From: Bacteroidales bacterium
Lineage (GTDB): Bacteria > Bacteroidota > Bacteroidia > Bacteroidales > P3
Assembly: GCA_017483575.1 (NCBI GenBank)
Contig: JAFUWF010000023.1
Location: forward strand, 62,001-126,000
Direction of reading: 5' to 3'
DNA: 64,000 nt
The position numbers and the translations under genes were made by a program. Below, in pieces: positions 17,695-25,350 of this stretch (position 1 is its first letter; every line of letters begins with the position of its first letter). A model generated the notes under the pieces. It had not been told where the DNA came from. It saw only the letters and a program-made list of their open reading frames with translations, and ran no database searches.

Positions 17695-17725
17695 TTTGCC
17701 ATGTCGATTATTTGTTGTACTTTTG
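17695..17725 (+). promoter_or_regulatory. Promoter of the Sua5/YrdC gene
   Basis: TTTG (17695-17698), 19 bp, TACTTTTG (17718-17725), then a 24-bp leader with a GGAAAAGGAA purine tract before the ATG at 17750. Confidence 0.75.
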
Positions 17726-17749
17726 CACTTTCGAAAGGAAAAGGAACTT

Positions 17750-18367
17750 ATGATTATCAAACTCTACAACGGCAACCCCAACGTGCGAGAAGTCAGGCGT
17801 ATAGCCGACATTCTGAAGGACGGCGGCATCGTTATCCTGCCCACCGACACGCTGTATTGTTTCGCCTGCAGCATGGAACACAAGAAGGCCGCCGAGGCCA
17901 TCGCCCAGCTGAAAGGTTTCAAACTGAAGCAGGCCAAATATTCCATGCTCTGTGCCAGCCTGAGCCAGGCCTCGGAGTATGTGCGGCCCATGGACCGCGA
18001 CACCTTCGCCCTGCTGAAGGCCTCGCTTCCGGGCCCCTACACCTTCATCATGGAGGCCGCCGGAAGCGTGCCACGCAACTTCCAGAATGCCAACAAGACC
18101 ATCGGTATCCGCGTGCCGGAGAACGACATTACGCGTGCCGTCATCGAGGAGGTGGGCTGCCCGCTCATCTGCACCTCGGTGCGCCCCTTGGGCGAAGAGG
18201 ACGAACCCGAGAACTACTGCGACCCGGAGCTCATCCACGACCGCTTCGAGTCGCGCGTGGATGCCGTGGTGGACGGCGGCATTGCCGATGCCGAGCCCTC
18301 GACGGTTGTCGACTGCAGCGACGGCATAGAGCTTGTCCGCCAAGGAAAGGGTCCGTATGAAGGTTGA
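17750..18367 (+). CDS. Threonylcarbamoyl-AMP synthase-like protein (Sua5/YciO/YrdC)
   Basis: 205 residues, a single YrdC domain without the Sua5 C-terminal domain. It has the KLYNGNPN...GGIVILPTDTLYCFACSM substrate-pocket start and the PGPYTFIM and GIRVPEN motifs. YrdC/TsaC makes threonylcarbamoyl-AMP for t6A of ANN-decoding tRNAs; the YciO paralogues are less well understood, and details such as TDTLYCFAC and the early KAxxAI segment are closer to YciO-type proteins. The ATG at 17750 fits the promoter; an upstream in-frame ATG at 17696 would overlap the -33 box. The stop overlaps the next gene by 11 bp. Confidence 0.82.
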   Translation: MIIKLYNGNPNVREVRRIADILKDGGIVILPTDTLYCFACSMEHKKAAEAIAQLKGFKLKQAKYSMLCASLSQASEYVRPMDRDTFALLKASLPGPYTFIMEAAGSVPRNFQNANKTIGIRVPENDITRAVIEEVGCPLICTSVRPLGEEDEPENYCDPELIHDRFESRVDAVVDGGIADAEPSTVVDCSDGIELVRQGKGPYEG

Positions 18368-18824
18368 GTTCTATTCCAGCCGTAGCGGGTGCATGACCCG
18401 TTTGTTGCTGCTCTCCATCGCCGTGATGGTGGGGGCGTGGCTGCTGCCGGGCGTGGAGGTGACGTCGTTCTGGGCGGTGTTCTGGACGGCCATCGTCATC
18501 TCGTTGCTGAACAATATCATACGTCCCGTGCTCATCGTCATCACGCTGCCCGTGACGGCCGTGACGTTGGGCCTGTTCCTCTTCGTCATCAACGCCATCA
18601 TCATCCTCATGGCATCGGCCATGGTGAGCGGTTTCCACGTGGACAGTTTCGGCTCGGCCCTGCTGTTCAGCCTGGTGCTGATGGCGGTGAACTACCTGCT
18701 GGAGCTGCCGAACAAATACCTCGACCGCCAGGACCTCAGCCGCTCAGCCACGCCGCCTCCCAGCCATGCCGACGACGATACCGACGACGAGGGCTTCACC
18801 CCCTACGAAGAAATCAAAGATTAA
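18357..18824 (+). CDS. Small integral membrane protein, phage holin 4 (PF04020) type
   Basis: 155 residues from the ATG at 18357, with four hydrophobic helices (LLLLSIAVMVGAWLLPGV, FWAVFWTAIVISLLNNIIRPVL, ITLPVTAVTLGLFLFVINAIIILMA, LLFSLVLMAVNYLLEL) and an acidic tail (DDDTDDEGFTPYEEIKD). The NxxxRPxLxxxxLPxxxxTLGLFxxxxNA pattern is that of the PF04020 family, present in most bacteria and named for phage holins although its members are chromosomal and of unknown function. It overlaps the upstream YrdC gene by 11 bp, so it is co-translated. An alternative start at 18393 would remove a short basic N-terminus. Confidence 0.8.
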   Translation: MKVEFYSSRSGCMTRLLLLSIAVMVGAWLLPGVEVTSFWAVFWTAIVISLLNNIIRPVLIVITLPVTAVTLGLFLFVINAIIILMASAMVSGFHVDSFGSALLFSLVLMAVNYLLELPNKYLDRQDLSRSATPPPSHADDDTDDEGFTPYEEIKD

Positions 18825-18870
18825 ATTGGAGCGCCGGCGTCCCGCCGGCATATAAAGAAAAGAAAACATC

Positions 18871-19779
18871 ATGAAACAAATCACCAAAGCCGCCGAGCTC
18901 ACCGCTGCGGTGGAAGAAGCCAAGAAACAAGGACTCGAAATAGGCCTCGTGCCCACCATGGGAGCCCTCCACGAGGGCCACCTCTCGCTCATCGAGCGCG
19001 CCCTGAAGGAGAACGACTTCGTCGTGGTCTCCCTCTTCGTCAACCCCATCCAGTTCAACAACAAGGAGGACCTGGAGAAGTATCCTCGCACCATCGAGGC
19101 CGACCTGGATTTAGTTAAGAGTTTAGAGTTAAGAGTTAAGGATGCTTGTACGGACAGGCTCATTGCTTTCACACCTACCGTCGAGGAGATGTATCCTCAG
19201 GGCGAGCCCAAGGAGGTCTACCACTTCGGGCCCGTGGAGGAGGTGATGGAGGGTCCGCGCCGTCCGGGCCACTTCTCGGGCGTCGCCGTGGTGGTGCGCC
19301 GCCTCTTCGACCTGGCGCAGCCCAAGCGTGCCTACTTCGGCGAGAAGGACTACCAGCAGATTGCCGTCATCCGAGCCCTGCTGGAGCAAATCAAGTACCC
19401 CATCGAGCTCGTCCCCTGCCCCATCGTGCGCGCCGACGACGGCCTGGCCCTGAGCAGCCGCAACATGCGCCTCTCGCCCGAGGCCCGCGCCATAGCCCCC
19501 ACCATCAACGCTACCCTTGAGCAGGCCGCCGAAATGGCCGAGTACGAGGACGTGGACGATGTGAAGGAGTGGGTGGTGGACACGCTGGCGTCGTTCCACG
19601 AGGTCAACCCCTCACTCTGCCCCAACGGCTTGAAGTTCGAGCCCGAATACTTCGAGATTGTCGACGCCCGCACCCTCCAGCCCATCGACAGCTGGGAGGC
19701 CGCCGGCGACCTCGGTGCAGTGGGCTGCATAGCCGTCTGGCTCGACGGCGTGCGGTTGATAGACATCGTGAAGTTTTAA
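18871..19779 (+). CDS. panC: Pantothenate synthetase
   Basis: 302 residues; it joins pantoate and beta-alanine with ATP in coenzyme A synthesis. Visible family motifs are VPTMGALHEGHLSLI, the HIGH-like ATP site, VSLFVNPIQFNN, YFGEKDYQQ and SSRNMRLSPE. It is about 20 residues longer than most PanC. Around residues 80-92, after EADLD, the chain contains LVKSLELRVK, encoded by four tandem heptamers (19113-19140), before the conserved APTVEEMYP-like segment resumes. The insertion lies in a surface loop and keeps the frame. panD and panB are not adjacent. Confidence 0.95.
   Translation: MKQITKAAELTAAVEEAKKQGLEIGLVPTMGALHEGHLSLIERALKENDFVVVSLFVNPIQFNNKEDLEKYPRTIEADLDLVKSLELRVKDACTDRLIAFTPTVEEMYPQGEPKEVYHFGPVEEVMEGPRRPGHFSGVAVVVRRLFDLAQPKRAYFGEKDYQQIAVIRALLEQIKYPIELVPCPIVRADDGLALSSRNMRLSPEARAIAPTINATLEQAAEMAEYEDVDDVKEWVVDTLASFHEVNPSLCPNGLKFEPEYFEIVDARTLQPIDSWEAAGDLGAVGCIAVWLDGVRLIDIVKF
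19113..19140. repeat. Heptamer array inside panC (4 units)
   Basis: Units agttaag, agtttag, agttaag, agttaag. They are translated in the sense direction as part of LVKSLELRVK. Confidence 0.85.
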
Positions 19780-19784
19780 ATGAT

Positions 19785-20948
19785 ATGAAATCATCCTACC
19801 TCGGAAAGAGCGTCTGCCGGCAGCTGAAGGCTGTGCGCCAACTCATTGCAGAAGAAAACGACATCCCGCTGGAGCAGCGGGAGTGCACCTACGACGGCCC
19901 GTGCCGCGGCACCTGTCCGCGGTGCGAGGCCGAAGTGCAGTATCTGGAGCGGTCGCTGGCCGAGAAGCTGCGTCTGGGCAAGGTGGCCACGGTGGCAGGC
20001 CTGGGACTGTCGCTGACAGCTTGCGGCCACGGCGGCCCGCAAGTGAGCGCCAAAATTCTGGACGAGGGCGAGGTGGACACCACGGAGGTCTACGAGGTTG
20101 ACGCCGACAGCAACGAGATTCCGTTCCAGTCTGTTGACGACCCCGTGCCGCCCGAAGTCACAACGGAGGGCGTGGTGGAATATACTACCGGCGAGGTAGG
20201 CCTCCCCATCGAGTGCCCGGTGCCCACCGACGGCTCGGAGGATCGCTTCTACCTCAATTACTTCACCGACCCACCCGTCAAGGCGGAGTTCCCCGGCGGC
20301 AAACAGGGCCTGCGACGCTGGCTGGCCCGCCACATGCAGTATCCCGCCGAGGCACGAGAGAAGGGCATCGTGGGCGAGGTGGTGGTGGCATTGCAGATTG
20401 AGGCCCAGGGCTACATCAGCGGCTACCGCATCATCAAAGGTCTCGAGGGCGGAGGCACCGAGGAGGCCAAGCGCCTGGTGCAAACCATGCCCGACTGGAA
20501 GCCCGCCGGCGTCCCCGGCAAGGGGGCCGTGCCGTCGATCGTCATGCTGACGATACCGTTCATAGAGCTTCCGGTCGCAGAGGGCGACGTGGAAGTGGTT
20601 GACGTAATTGTCGAGGAGGGAGGAATTGAGGACCAGATTTTCACCGTCGTGGAGGACGAACCCTCTTTCCCCGGCGGCATGGAGACCCTGTACAAGTGGA
20701 TCGACAGCCACCTGCAGTATCCCGAGCAGGCCCGGGAGGAGGGCATCGAGGGCAGGGTGTACGTCACCTTCGTCGTGGAGACCGACGGGACGCTGAGCAA
20801 CGCCCGCGTACTGCGCGACATCGGCGGCGGGTGCGGCCAGGCAGCCATACGGATGGTGTACGCCATGCCGAAATGGGAGCCCGGTCGCCAACGCGGCGTG
20901 CCCGTCAGGGTGCAATTCAACCTGCCGGTGAAGTTCAAGTTGGAATAG
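19785..20948 (+). CDS. Membrane-anchored protein with two TonB C-terminal domains
   Basis: 387 residues. The N-terminal segment has four cysteines (C34, C40, C44, C47, ending in GTCPRCEAEV) followed by a single hydrophobic stretch (about 66-80). Two TonB-C-like domains follow, each containing FPGG, a QYP core and a G-x-V-x-V-x-F/L strand (FPGGKQGLRRWLARHMQYP; FPGGMETLYKWIDSHLQYP), joined by an acidic linker. TonB passes proton-motive force to outer-membrane transporters; tandem TonB-C domains with no proline-rich spanner suggest a different role. The ATG at 19785 starts five bases after the panC stop. Confidence 0.75.
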   Translation: MKSSYLGKSVCRQLKAVRQLIAEENDIPLEQRECTYDGPCRGTCPRCEAEVQYLERSLAEKLRLGKVATVAGLGLSLTACGHGGPQVSAKILDEGEVDTTEVYEVDADSNEIPFQSVDDPVPPEVTTEGVVEYTTGEVGLPIECPVPTDGSEDRFYLNYFTDPPVKAEFPGGKQGLRRWLARHMQYPAEAREKGIVGEVVVALQIEAQGYISGYRIIKGLEGGGTEEAKRLVQTMPDWKPAGVPGKGAVPSIVMLTIPFIELPVAEGDVEVVDVIVEEGGIEDQIFTVVEDEPSFPGGMETLYKWIDSHLQYPEQAREEGIEGRVYVTFVVETDGTLSNARVLRDIGGGCGQAAIRMVYAMPKWEPGRQRGVPVRVQFNLPVKFKLE

Positions 20949-21088
20949 GCCAATTTTGGCTTCATTTGCCCCAAAAACACCACCCCAAAAGCACGTATAC
21001 AGCACCCATGGCAAGATTTTTTTATCACCGCAACAAACTGATTGCTTTCTGTTTAAAACAAACCTTACCAACGTGATTGAAAAAAAAT

Positions 21089-21119
21089 TTTGCCAGTTCG
21101 GAAAAAGTTAGTAATTTTG
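21089..21119 (+). promoter_or_regulatory. Promoter of tRNA-Gln
   Basis: TTTG (21089-21092), 19 bp, TAATTTTG (21112-21119). The mature tRNA begins 32 bp downstream. Confidence 0.75.
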
Positions 21120-21150
21120 CACCCGTTTTTGAGAGAAAAACAATACCGAT

Positions 21151-21221
21151 TGTCCTATGGTGTAACGGTAGCACATCTGACTCTGGATCAGCTTGTCTTG
21201 GTTCGAATCCAGGTAGGACAA
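21151..21221 (+). tRNA. tRNA-Gln (anticodon CTG)
   Basis: The cloverleaf can be drawn: 7-bp acceptor tgtccta/taggaca, D stem gtgt...gcac, anticodon loop ctctgga giving CTG, T arm with ttcgaat, discriminator A. There is no encoded CCA. The outermost anticodon-stem pair (T-C) is mismatched. Confidence 0.92.
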
Positions 21222-21228
21222 CAAAGGA

Positions 21229-21257
21229 AGCCCCGAAACATAATTCGGGGCTTTTTT
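21229..21257 (+). terminator. Rho-independent terminator after tRNA-Gln
   Basis: The stem agccccgaa / ttcggggct around a short loop is followed by a T-rich tract. Confidence 0.85.
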
Positions 21258-21290
21258 GTTATTTTGTTTCTCCATATAAAAAAATATTCG

Positions 21291-21298
21291 TACCTTTG
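21291..21298 (+). promoter_or_regulatory. -7 element for the transglutaminase genes
   Basis: TACCTTTG lies 25 bp before the ATG at 21323. The nearest TTTG upstream (21263-21266) is 24 bp away, a little further than the 19 bp seen elsewhere in the window. Confidence 0.55.
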
Positions 21299-21322
21299 CA
21301 GTTCAGAATAGAGAAGAAAAAG

Positions 21323-23335
21323 ATGAAAAAAGCATTCGTATTACTCACGCTGATAGCGGCTACGGCCACCTTCGCCGCCGCACAGCAGAAAGCCCTGCCG
21401 GGCAAATATGCCGGCAGCCACACCCTCACCCTCTTCGATTCCACCGGAGTGTATATGGAGGAGTCGGGCCTGAGCCATGTGCTGACGCACAAGTGCATAG
21501 AGATGTACTCCTTCGAGGGTTGCGCCGAATACAGCACCTACAAGATCGACTACGACCCCCTGTCGGCCTACTGCGACATCGAGCGCGTGCTGGTGCACCG
21601 CCAAGCCACCGGCAAGACCGACACCCTGCTGTGGCCCGAGCGCGAGGGCAATATCCCCGTGTACGACTACGTGGCCCCCGCCCGCATGATCTACTGGGGC
21701 GCCAGCCAGAAGATGGTGCAGATTGGCCGCCTGAACCTCGGCGACCGCCTGGAGATTTGGACCTACAAGAAAGGCTATACCTACGCCCTGCTGGCCGATG
21801 GTGCCGGCGAGACGCCGGCGCTCCAAGGGCTCAACGGCACCTTCGCCGCCCTGCCCGACAACGACGACCGCTATGTGCCCCCCATGCGCGGCCACTTCTA
21901 CGACATCGTCCCCTTCTGGAGCGACCAGCCCGTCAAGAGCAAGGTCTACATGCTCAACATCCTCGACACCAAGAGCCTCCAGTACAAGGTCTACAACGGC
22001 GAGCTCAACGTGAAGCGCGAAGCCGCCGACGAGGAGGGCCGCACCCTCTACACCTTCAGCAACAAGGAGGACATCATGCCCCTGAAACGCGAGCCCCGCG
22101 CCTTGGCCAACAACGACATACAGTGCAAGCTGCTCCTCTCCACCAGCCCCGACTGGCAGGCCAAGAGCCGCTGGTTCTTCGGCGTCAACGAGGACTACGG
22201 CAGCTTCGCCGCCACCCCCGAGGTGCAGAAGAAGGTCAACGAGCTGCTCCGTGGCGCCAAGGACGAGATGGACAGCATCAGCCGCCTGACCCACTGGGTG
22301 GCCGACAACATTCGCTACGCCGGCATCTCCATGGGTGAGGGCGAAGGCTTCACCCTCCACAACCAGAAGATGAACTTCACCGACCGCTGCGGCGTCTGCA
22401 AGGACAAGGCCTCTACGCTCATCGGTTTCCTCCGTGCCGCAGGCTTCAAGGCCTACGCCGCCATGACCATGGCCGGCGAGCGCATCGACCGCATCCCCGC
22501 CGACCAGTTCAACCACTCGGTCTGCGCCGTGCAGCTGCGCGACGGCTCCTTCCGCATGCTCGACCCCACATGGGTGCCCAACGTGCGCGAACTCTGGAGC
22601 AGCGCCGAGCAGCAGCAGGGCTACCTCATCGGCACCGCCGAGGGTTGCGACCTGATGGAGACCCCCATCTCGCCCGCCCAGAACCACTACATACGCATCA
22701 TCGGCGAGAGCGCCATCGACATGCAGGGCACCCTCACCGGCACCCTCACCATCACCGCCGAGGGGCAGAGCGACGCCGCCGTGCGCGGAGTCTTCAGCGC
22801 CCCGCAGACACGCTGGCGCCAGAACCTCGAGCTCAAACTGCTCAGCATAGCCCCCAACGCCGAGATCGTCGACATTCAGTACAACGACCCCGACCACTAC
22901 CTGGACCACCCCGTCTCCATCACCTACACCTACCGCATCCCCCACTACGCCACCGTCGACAAGGAGGTCATCTCCTTCATTCCCCTCTCGGCGCGCAACT
23001 TCTTCCGCCGCGCCATGGGCCACCTGAACTTCAACCTCAAGGCCGAGACCCGCACACAGCCCTTCAGCGACCGCTGCTCGCGTCTGGTGGACATTCGCGA
23101 GACCATCACCCTGCCCTACGCCCCCAAGCAGTTCCACTATCCCATGGTGGACGGCATTGCCGACCCCGCCGCCAGTTTCGGCTGTGGCTTCCAGATGGAG
23201 GGCAACAAGCTCAGCTTCGGCGAACAGGCCGTCTTCGGCAAGCGCATCTACGAGGCCACGGACTGGCCCGCCTTCCGCGCCAGCGCCATGGCCCAGCTCA
23301 AGGTCTCAGAAACTCCCGTCATTTTAACCAAATAA
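21323..23335 (+). CDS. Exported transglutaminase-like protein
   Basis: 670 residues with a signal peptide (MKKAFVLLTLIAATATFAAAQ). A transglutaminase-like core lies around residues 300-420: LTHWVADNIRYAG, then the catalytic cysteine in DRCGVCKDKASTLIGFLRAAG, the histidine in FNHSVCAV and the aspartate in MLDPTWVPN. The flanking regions are beta-rich and resemble the DUF3857/DUF3858 arrangement common in Bacteroidota, where the enzyme is thought to act on periplasmic or surface proteins (protease-like or cross-linking activity unknown). It is followed 12 bp later by a second DUF3857-type gene, so the two form an operon. Confidence 0.82.
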   Translation: MKKAFVLLTLIAATATFAAAQQKALPGKYAGSHTLTLFDSTGVYMEESGLSHVLTHKCIEMYSFEGCAEYSTYKIDYDPLSAYCDIERVLVHRQATGKTDTLLWPEREGNIPVYDYVAPARMIYWGASQKMVQIGRLNLGDRLEIWTYKKGYTYALLADGAGETPALQGLNGTFAALPDNDDRYVPPMRGHFYDIVPFWSDQPVKSKVYMLNILDTKSLQYKVYNGELNVKREAADEEGRTLYTFSNKEDIMPLKREPRALANNDIQCKLLLSTSPDWQAKSRWFFGVNEDYGSFAATPEVQKKVNELLRGAKDEMDSISRLTHWVADNIRYAGISMGEGEGFTLHNQKMNFTDRCGVCKDKASTLIGFLRAAGFKAYAAMTMAGERIDRIPADQFNHSVCAVQLRDGSFRMLDPTWVPNVRELWSSAEQQQGYLIGTAEGCDLMETPISPAQNHYIRIIGESAIDMQGTLTGTLTITAEGQSDAAVRGVFSAPQTRWRQNLELKLLSIAPNAEIVDIQYNDPDHYLDHPVSITYTYRIPHYATVDKEVISFIPLSARNFFRRAMGHLNFNLKAETRTQPFSDRCSRLVDIRETITLPYAPKQFHYPMVDGIADPAASFGCGFQMEGNKLSFGEQAVFGKRIYEATDWPAFRASAMAQLKVSETPVILTK

Positions 23336-23347
23336 GATTCAAACGAT

Positions 23348-24865
23348 ATGAAAAAGATACTTTTTTTAGCAACCCTGCTCTCCGTTCTCCACTCTCCGTT
23401 CTCCACTCTCCGTGCCCAGCAGCCCGATGCCATCTTCAAGCAGCTGCGCTATGAGTGGACCATCAACGCCGACGGCACCAGCGACTACCACTATCGCCAC
23501 GAGGTGCAGATCCTCCGCAACCGCGCCCTCACGGCCTACGCCGACAAGGGCGAGACCTTCGTGGTCTACAACCCCGACCTCGAGGAGCTGACCGTCAACG
23601 AGGTCTACACCCTCCAGCTCGACGGCACCCGTATCGACATGCCGCAGAACGCCTTCGTCTACCAGCTGCCCTCGGAGTGCGCCGACTGCGGCCGCTTCAA
23701 CCACATGCGCGAACTGGCCATGGTGCACACCGGCATGGAACTCGGCTGCCGCATCATCGTCGACTACACCATCCACCGCCGCTACAACCTCCTGCAAGAG
23801 AGCATCCCCCTGCAGCGCGAGTGCCCCGTGGAGAAACTGGAGATTGTGGTCAACAACAGCAGCAACTTCGAGGTGAAATACGACACCTACGGCGAAGACT
23901 ACCTCAGCTTCCCCCGGAACACGAAAGTCGACATGGAATACATCGAAGGTGTACGCAGCAGCACCGAAACCCGCACCTACACCAACATCCCGCAGGCTCC
24001 CGCCGAGCCCAATATGCCCGCCGACATCATCCCCACCCTGCACATCTACAACGGCACCCCACAGCACACTCCCGCCTTCGACCAGAAGCCCTTCAGCGAG
24101 GCTTCCGACGTCATCGGACAGCTGATGAACGGCCGCAACGCCCAGGAGAACATTACCAACATCCGCAACTACGTGGTGGACAACATCCACCTCAACGACA
24201 TCCATCCCTCGCACCTCGGCTACGTCCACTCCACGCCCTTCGAGGTGTGGGCCTCGGGCTGCGGCACCGCCACCGACAAGGCCGTCTTCCTGGCCGCCGT
24301 GCTCAACAACGAGGGCTACACCGCCCGCGTCATCGGCGAGGACTACGACCAGGTGGGCGTCATGATCGACACCGTGGAATACCGCCTCGACATCCGCAGC
24401 AAGGCCCCCATGGAGGTCAACGGCGAAGCCAAGGACGAGATGGCCACCTACGAGCTCACCAGCACCGTCGATGTCTCCCCGTACCTCGACACCCTCGAAG
24501 ACGGTTTCTTCCACCTCAGGGCCTTCTTCCCGCTGCCTGGCGAGCCCTCGGTCAACGCCACCTCGCTCCCCCTGCAGCGCACCACGCCCCTCGTGGCCTC
24601 GGCCTGCGACCTCCGCAGCGACCTCACCTACACCCTCCCCAAGGGCCTGAAAATGGTGGGTGGCGAGGCCAAGCAGGAACTTGACTTCCCCGGCATCGGC
24701 AGCATGCAGGTCAGCGTCAAGCAGAGCGGCAAAAAGATTCGCGTCGTCCGCAACCTCAAGATTGACCACAGCACCATCAAGGTGGAGGAATACACACGCT
24801 TCCGCCAGTTGCTTGCCGCCTGGCAAACCATCGAATACCTATCCATTCTGCTCCGGCAGAAATAA
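23348..24865 (+). CDS. Exported DUF3857/transglutaminase-like protein
   Basis: 505 residues, and a partner of the upstream gene. After the signal peptide comes a DUF3857-type N-terminal region (YEWTINADGTSDYHYRHEVQILRNRALTAY), a middle domain, then a transglutaminase-like region (NIRNYVVDNIHLNDI, SGCGTATDKAVFLAAVLNNEGYTARV). The usual catalytic cysteine position reads GCGTATDKA, so the cysteine is present although the surroundings differ from the first gene. The C-terminus lacks a membrane anchor. The end of the signal peptide (SVLHSPFSTLRAQ) is encoded by five tandem heptamers (23378-23412), so part of a targeting signal is built from a repeat. Confidence 0.75.
   Translation: MKKILFLATLLSVLHSPFSTLRAQQPDAIFKQLRYEWTINADGTSDYHYRHEVQILRNRALTAYADKGETFVVYNPDLEELTVNEVYTLQLDGTRIDMPQNAFVYQLPSECADCGRFNHMRELAMVHTGMELGCRIIVDYTIHRRYNLLQESIPLQRECPVEKLEIVVNNSSNFEVKYDTYGEDYLSFPRNTKVDMEYIEGVRSSTETRTYTNIPQAPAEPNMPADIIPTLHIYNGTPQHTPAFDQKPFSEASDVIGQLMNGRNAQENITNIRNYVVDNIHLNDIHPSHLGYVHSTPFEVWASGCGTATDKAVFLAAVLNNEGYTARVIGEDYDQVGVMIDTVEYRLDIRSKAPMEVNGEAKDEMATYELTSTVDVSPYLDTLEDGFFHLRAFFPLPGEPSVNATSLPLQRTTPLVASACDLRSDLTYTLPKGLKMVGGEAKQELDFPGIGSMQVSVKQSGKKIRVVRNLKIDHSTIKVEEYTRFRQLLAAWQTIEYLSILLRQK
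23378..23412. repeat. Heptamer array inside a signal-peptide coding region (5 units)
   Basis: Strict alternation of ctctccg and ttctcca over five units (35 bp). It is translated as VLHSPFSTL-type residues at the end of the signal peptide. Confidence 0.9.
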
Positions 24866-24884
24866 AACAGCAACAACAAAAAAA

Positions 24885-24919
24885 GGCCGCCCTGCGATAC
24901 GGGGCGGCCTTTTTTTTTC
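24885..24919. terminator. Bidirectional terminator
   Basis: The GC-rich stem ggccgccc / gggcggcc has an A-run on its left and a T-run on its right. It serves the converging genes at 24865 and 24922. Confidence 0.9.
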
Positions 24920-24921
24920 TT

Positions 24922-25329
24922 CTATCTTAGTCGTTGGTTGATCACTCCGCTGAAGGTCACCGGCGTCTCGTCCATGGTGCACGAGAAACTCAGCACCCCC
25001 ACGGCTATCGAACCGCTGAGCTTGCGGATCAGGTACTCCGGATAGGGCTCGCCCACCGAGGTGGGGACAATGTTGTAGCACACCATCGTGGTGCGTTGCG
25101 GCAGGAACTCCAGGTGGATGTCGGGCAACGTGAGGTCGATACGGTAGTGCCCCAGGCGGTCCATGAAGACATTGTGGACAAAGACCGTGGCGGTGTCGCC
25201 CGTGATGGTCAGCTTGACGTATACGTCCTTGTGGGTCTCCTGGCCCACCTTCATGGTGCCGATGTAGGTCTGCGCGCTGGCCGCCAAACCGAACATCATC
25301 AGCAATGAAAGAAACAATGCACGTTTCAT
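24922..25329 (-). CDS. Small exported protein of unknown function
   Basis: 135 residues, with signal peptide MKRALFLSLLMMFGLAASAQ. The mature part is about 115 residues of alternating beta strands (YIGTMKVGQETHKDVYVKLTITGDTATVFVHNVFMD, SGSIAVGVLSFSCTMDETPVTFSGVINQRLR), which could be a small calycin-like barrel similar to other Bacteroidales secreted proteins, but I do not recognise a specific family. It is followed by the bidirectional terminator, and an upstream gap of only 21 bp separates it from the DUF853 ATPase gene, so the two may be co-transcribed. Confidence 0.6.
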   Translation of the reverse strand: MKRALFLSLLMMFGLAASAQTYIGTMKVGQETHKDVYVKLTITGDTATVFVHNVFMDRLGHYRIDLTLPDIHLEFLPQRTTMVCYNIVPTSVGEPYPEYLIRKLSGSIAVGVLSFSCTMDETPVTFSGVINQRLR

Positions 25330-25350
25330 ATCTCTACTTTTTTATAACAT

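Noticed and set aside
21341-23137. A 598-codon minus-strand frame opposite the transglutaminase gene
   Set aside because: Composition is valine/glycine-rich noise; the plus strand has a clear signal peptide and catalytic motifs.
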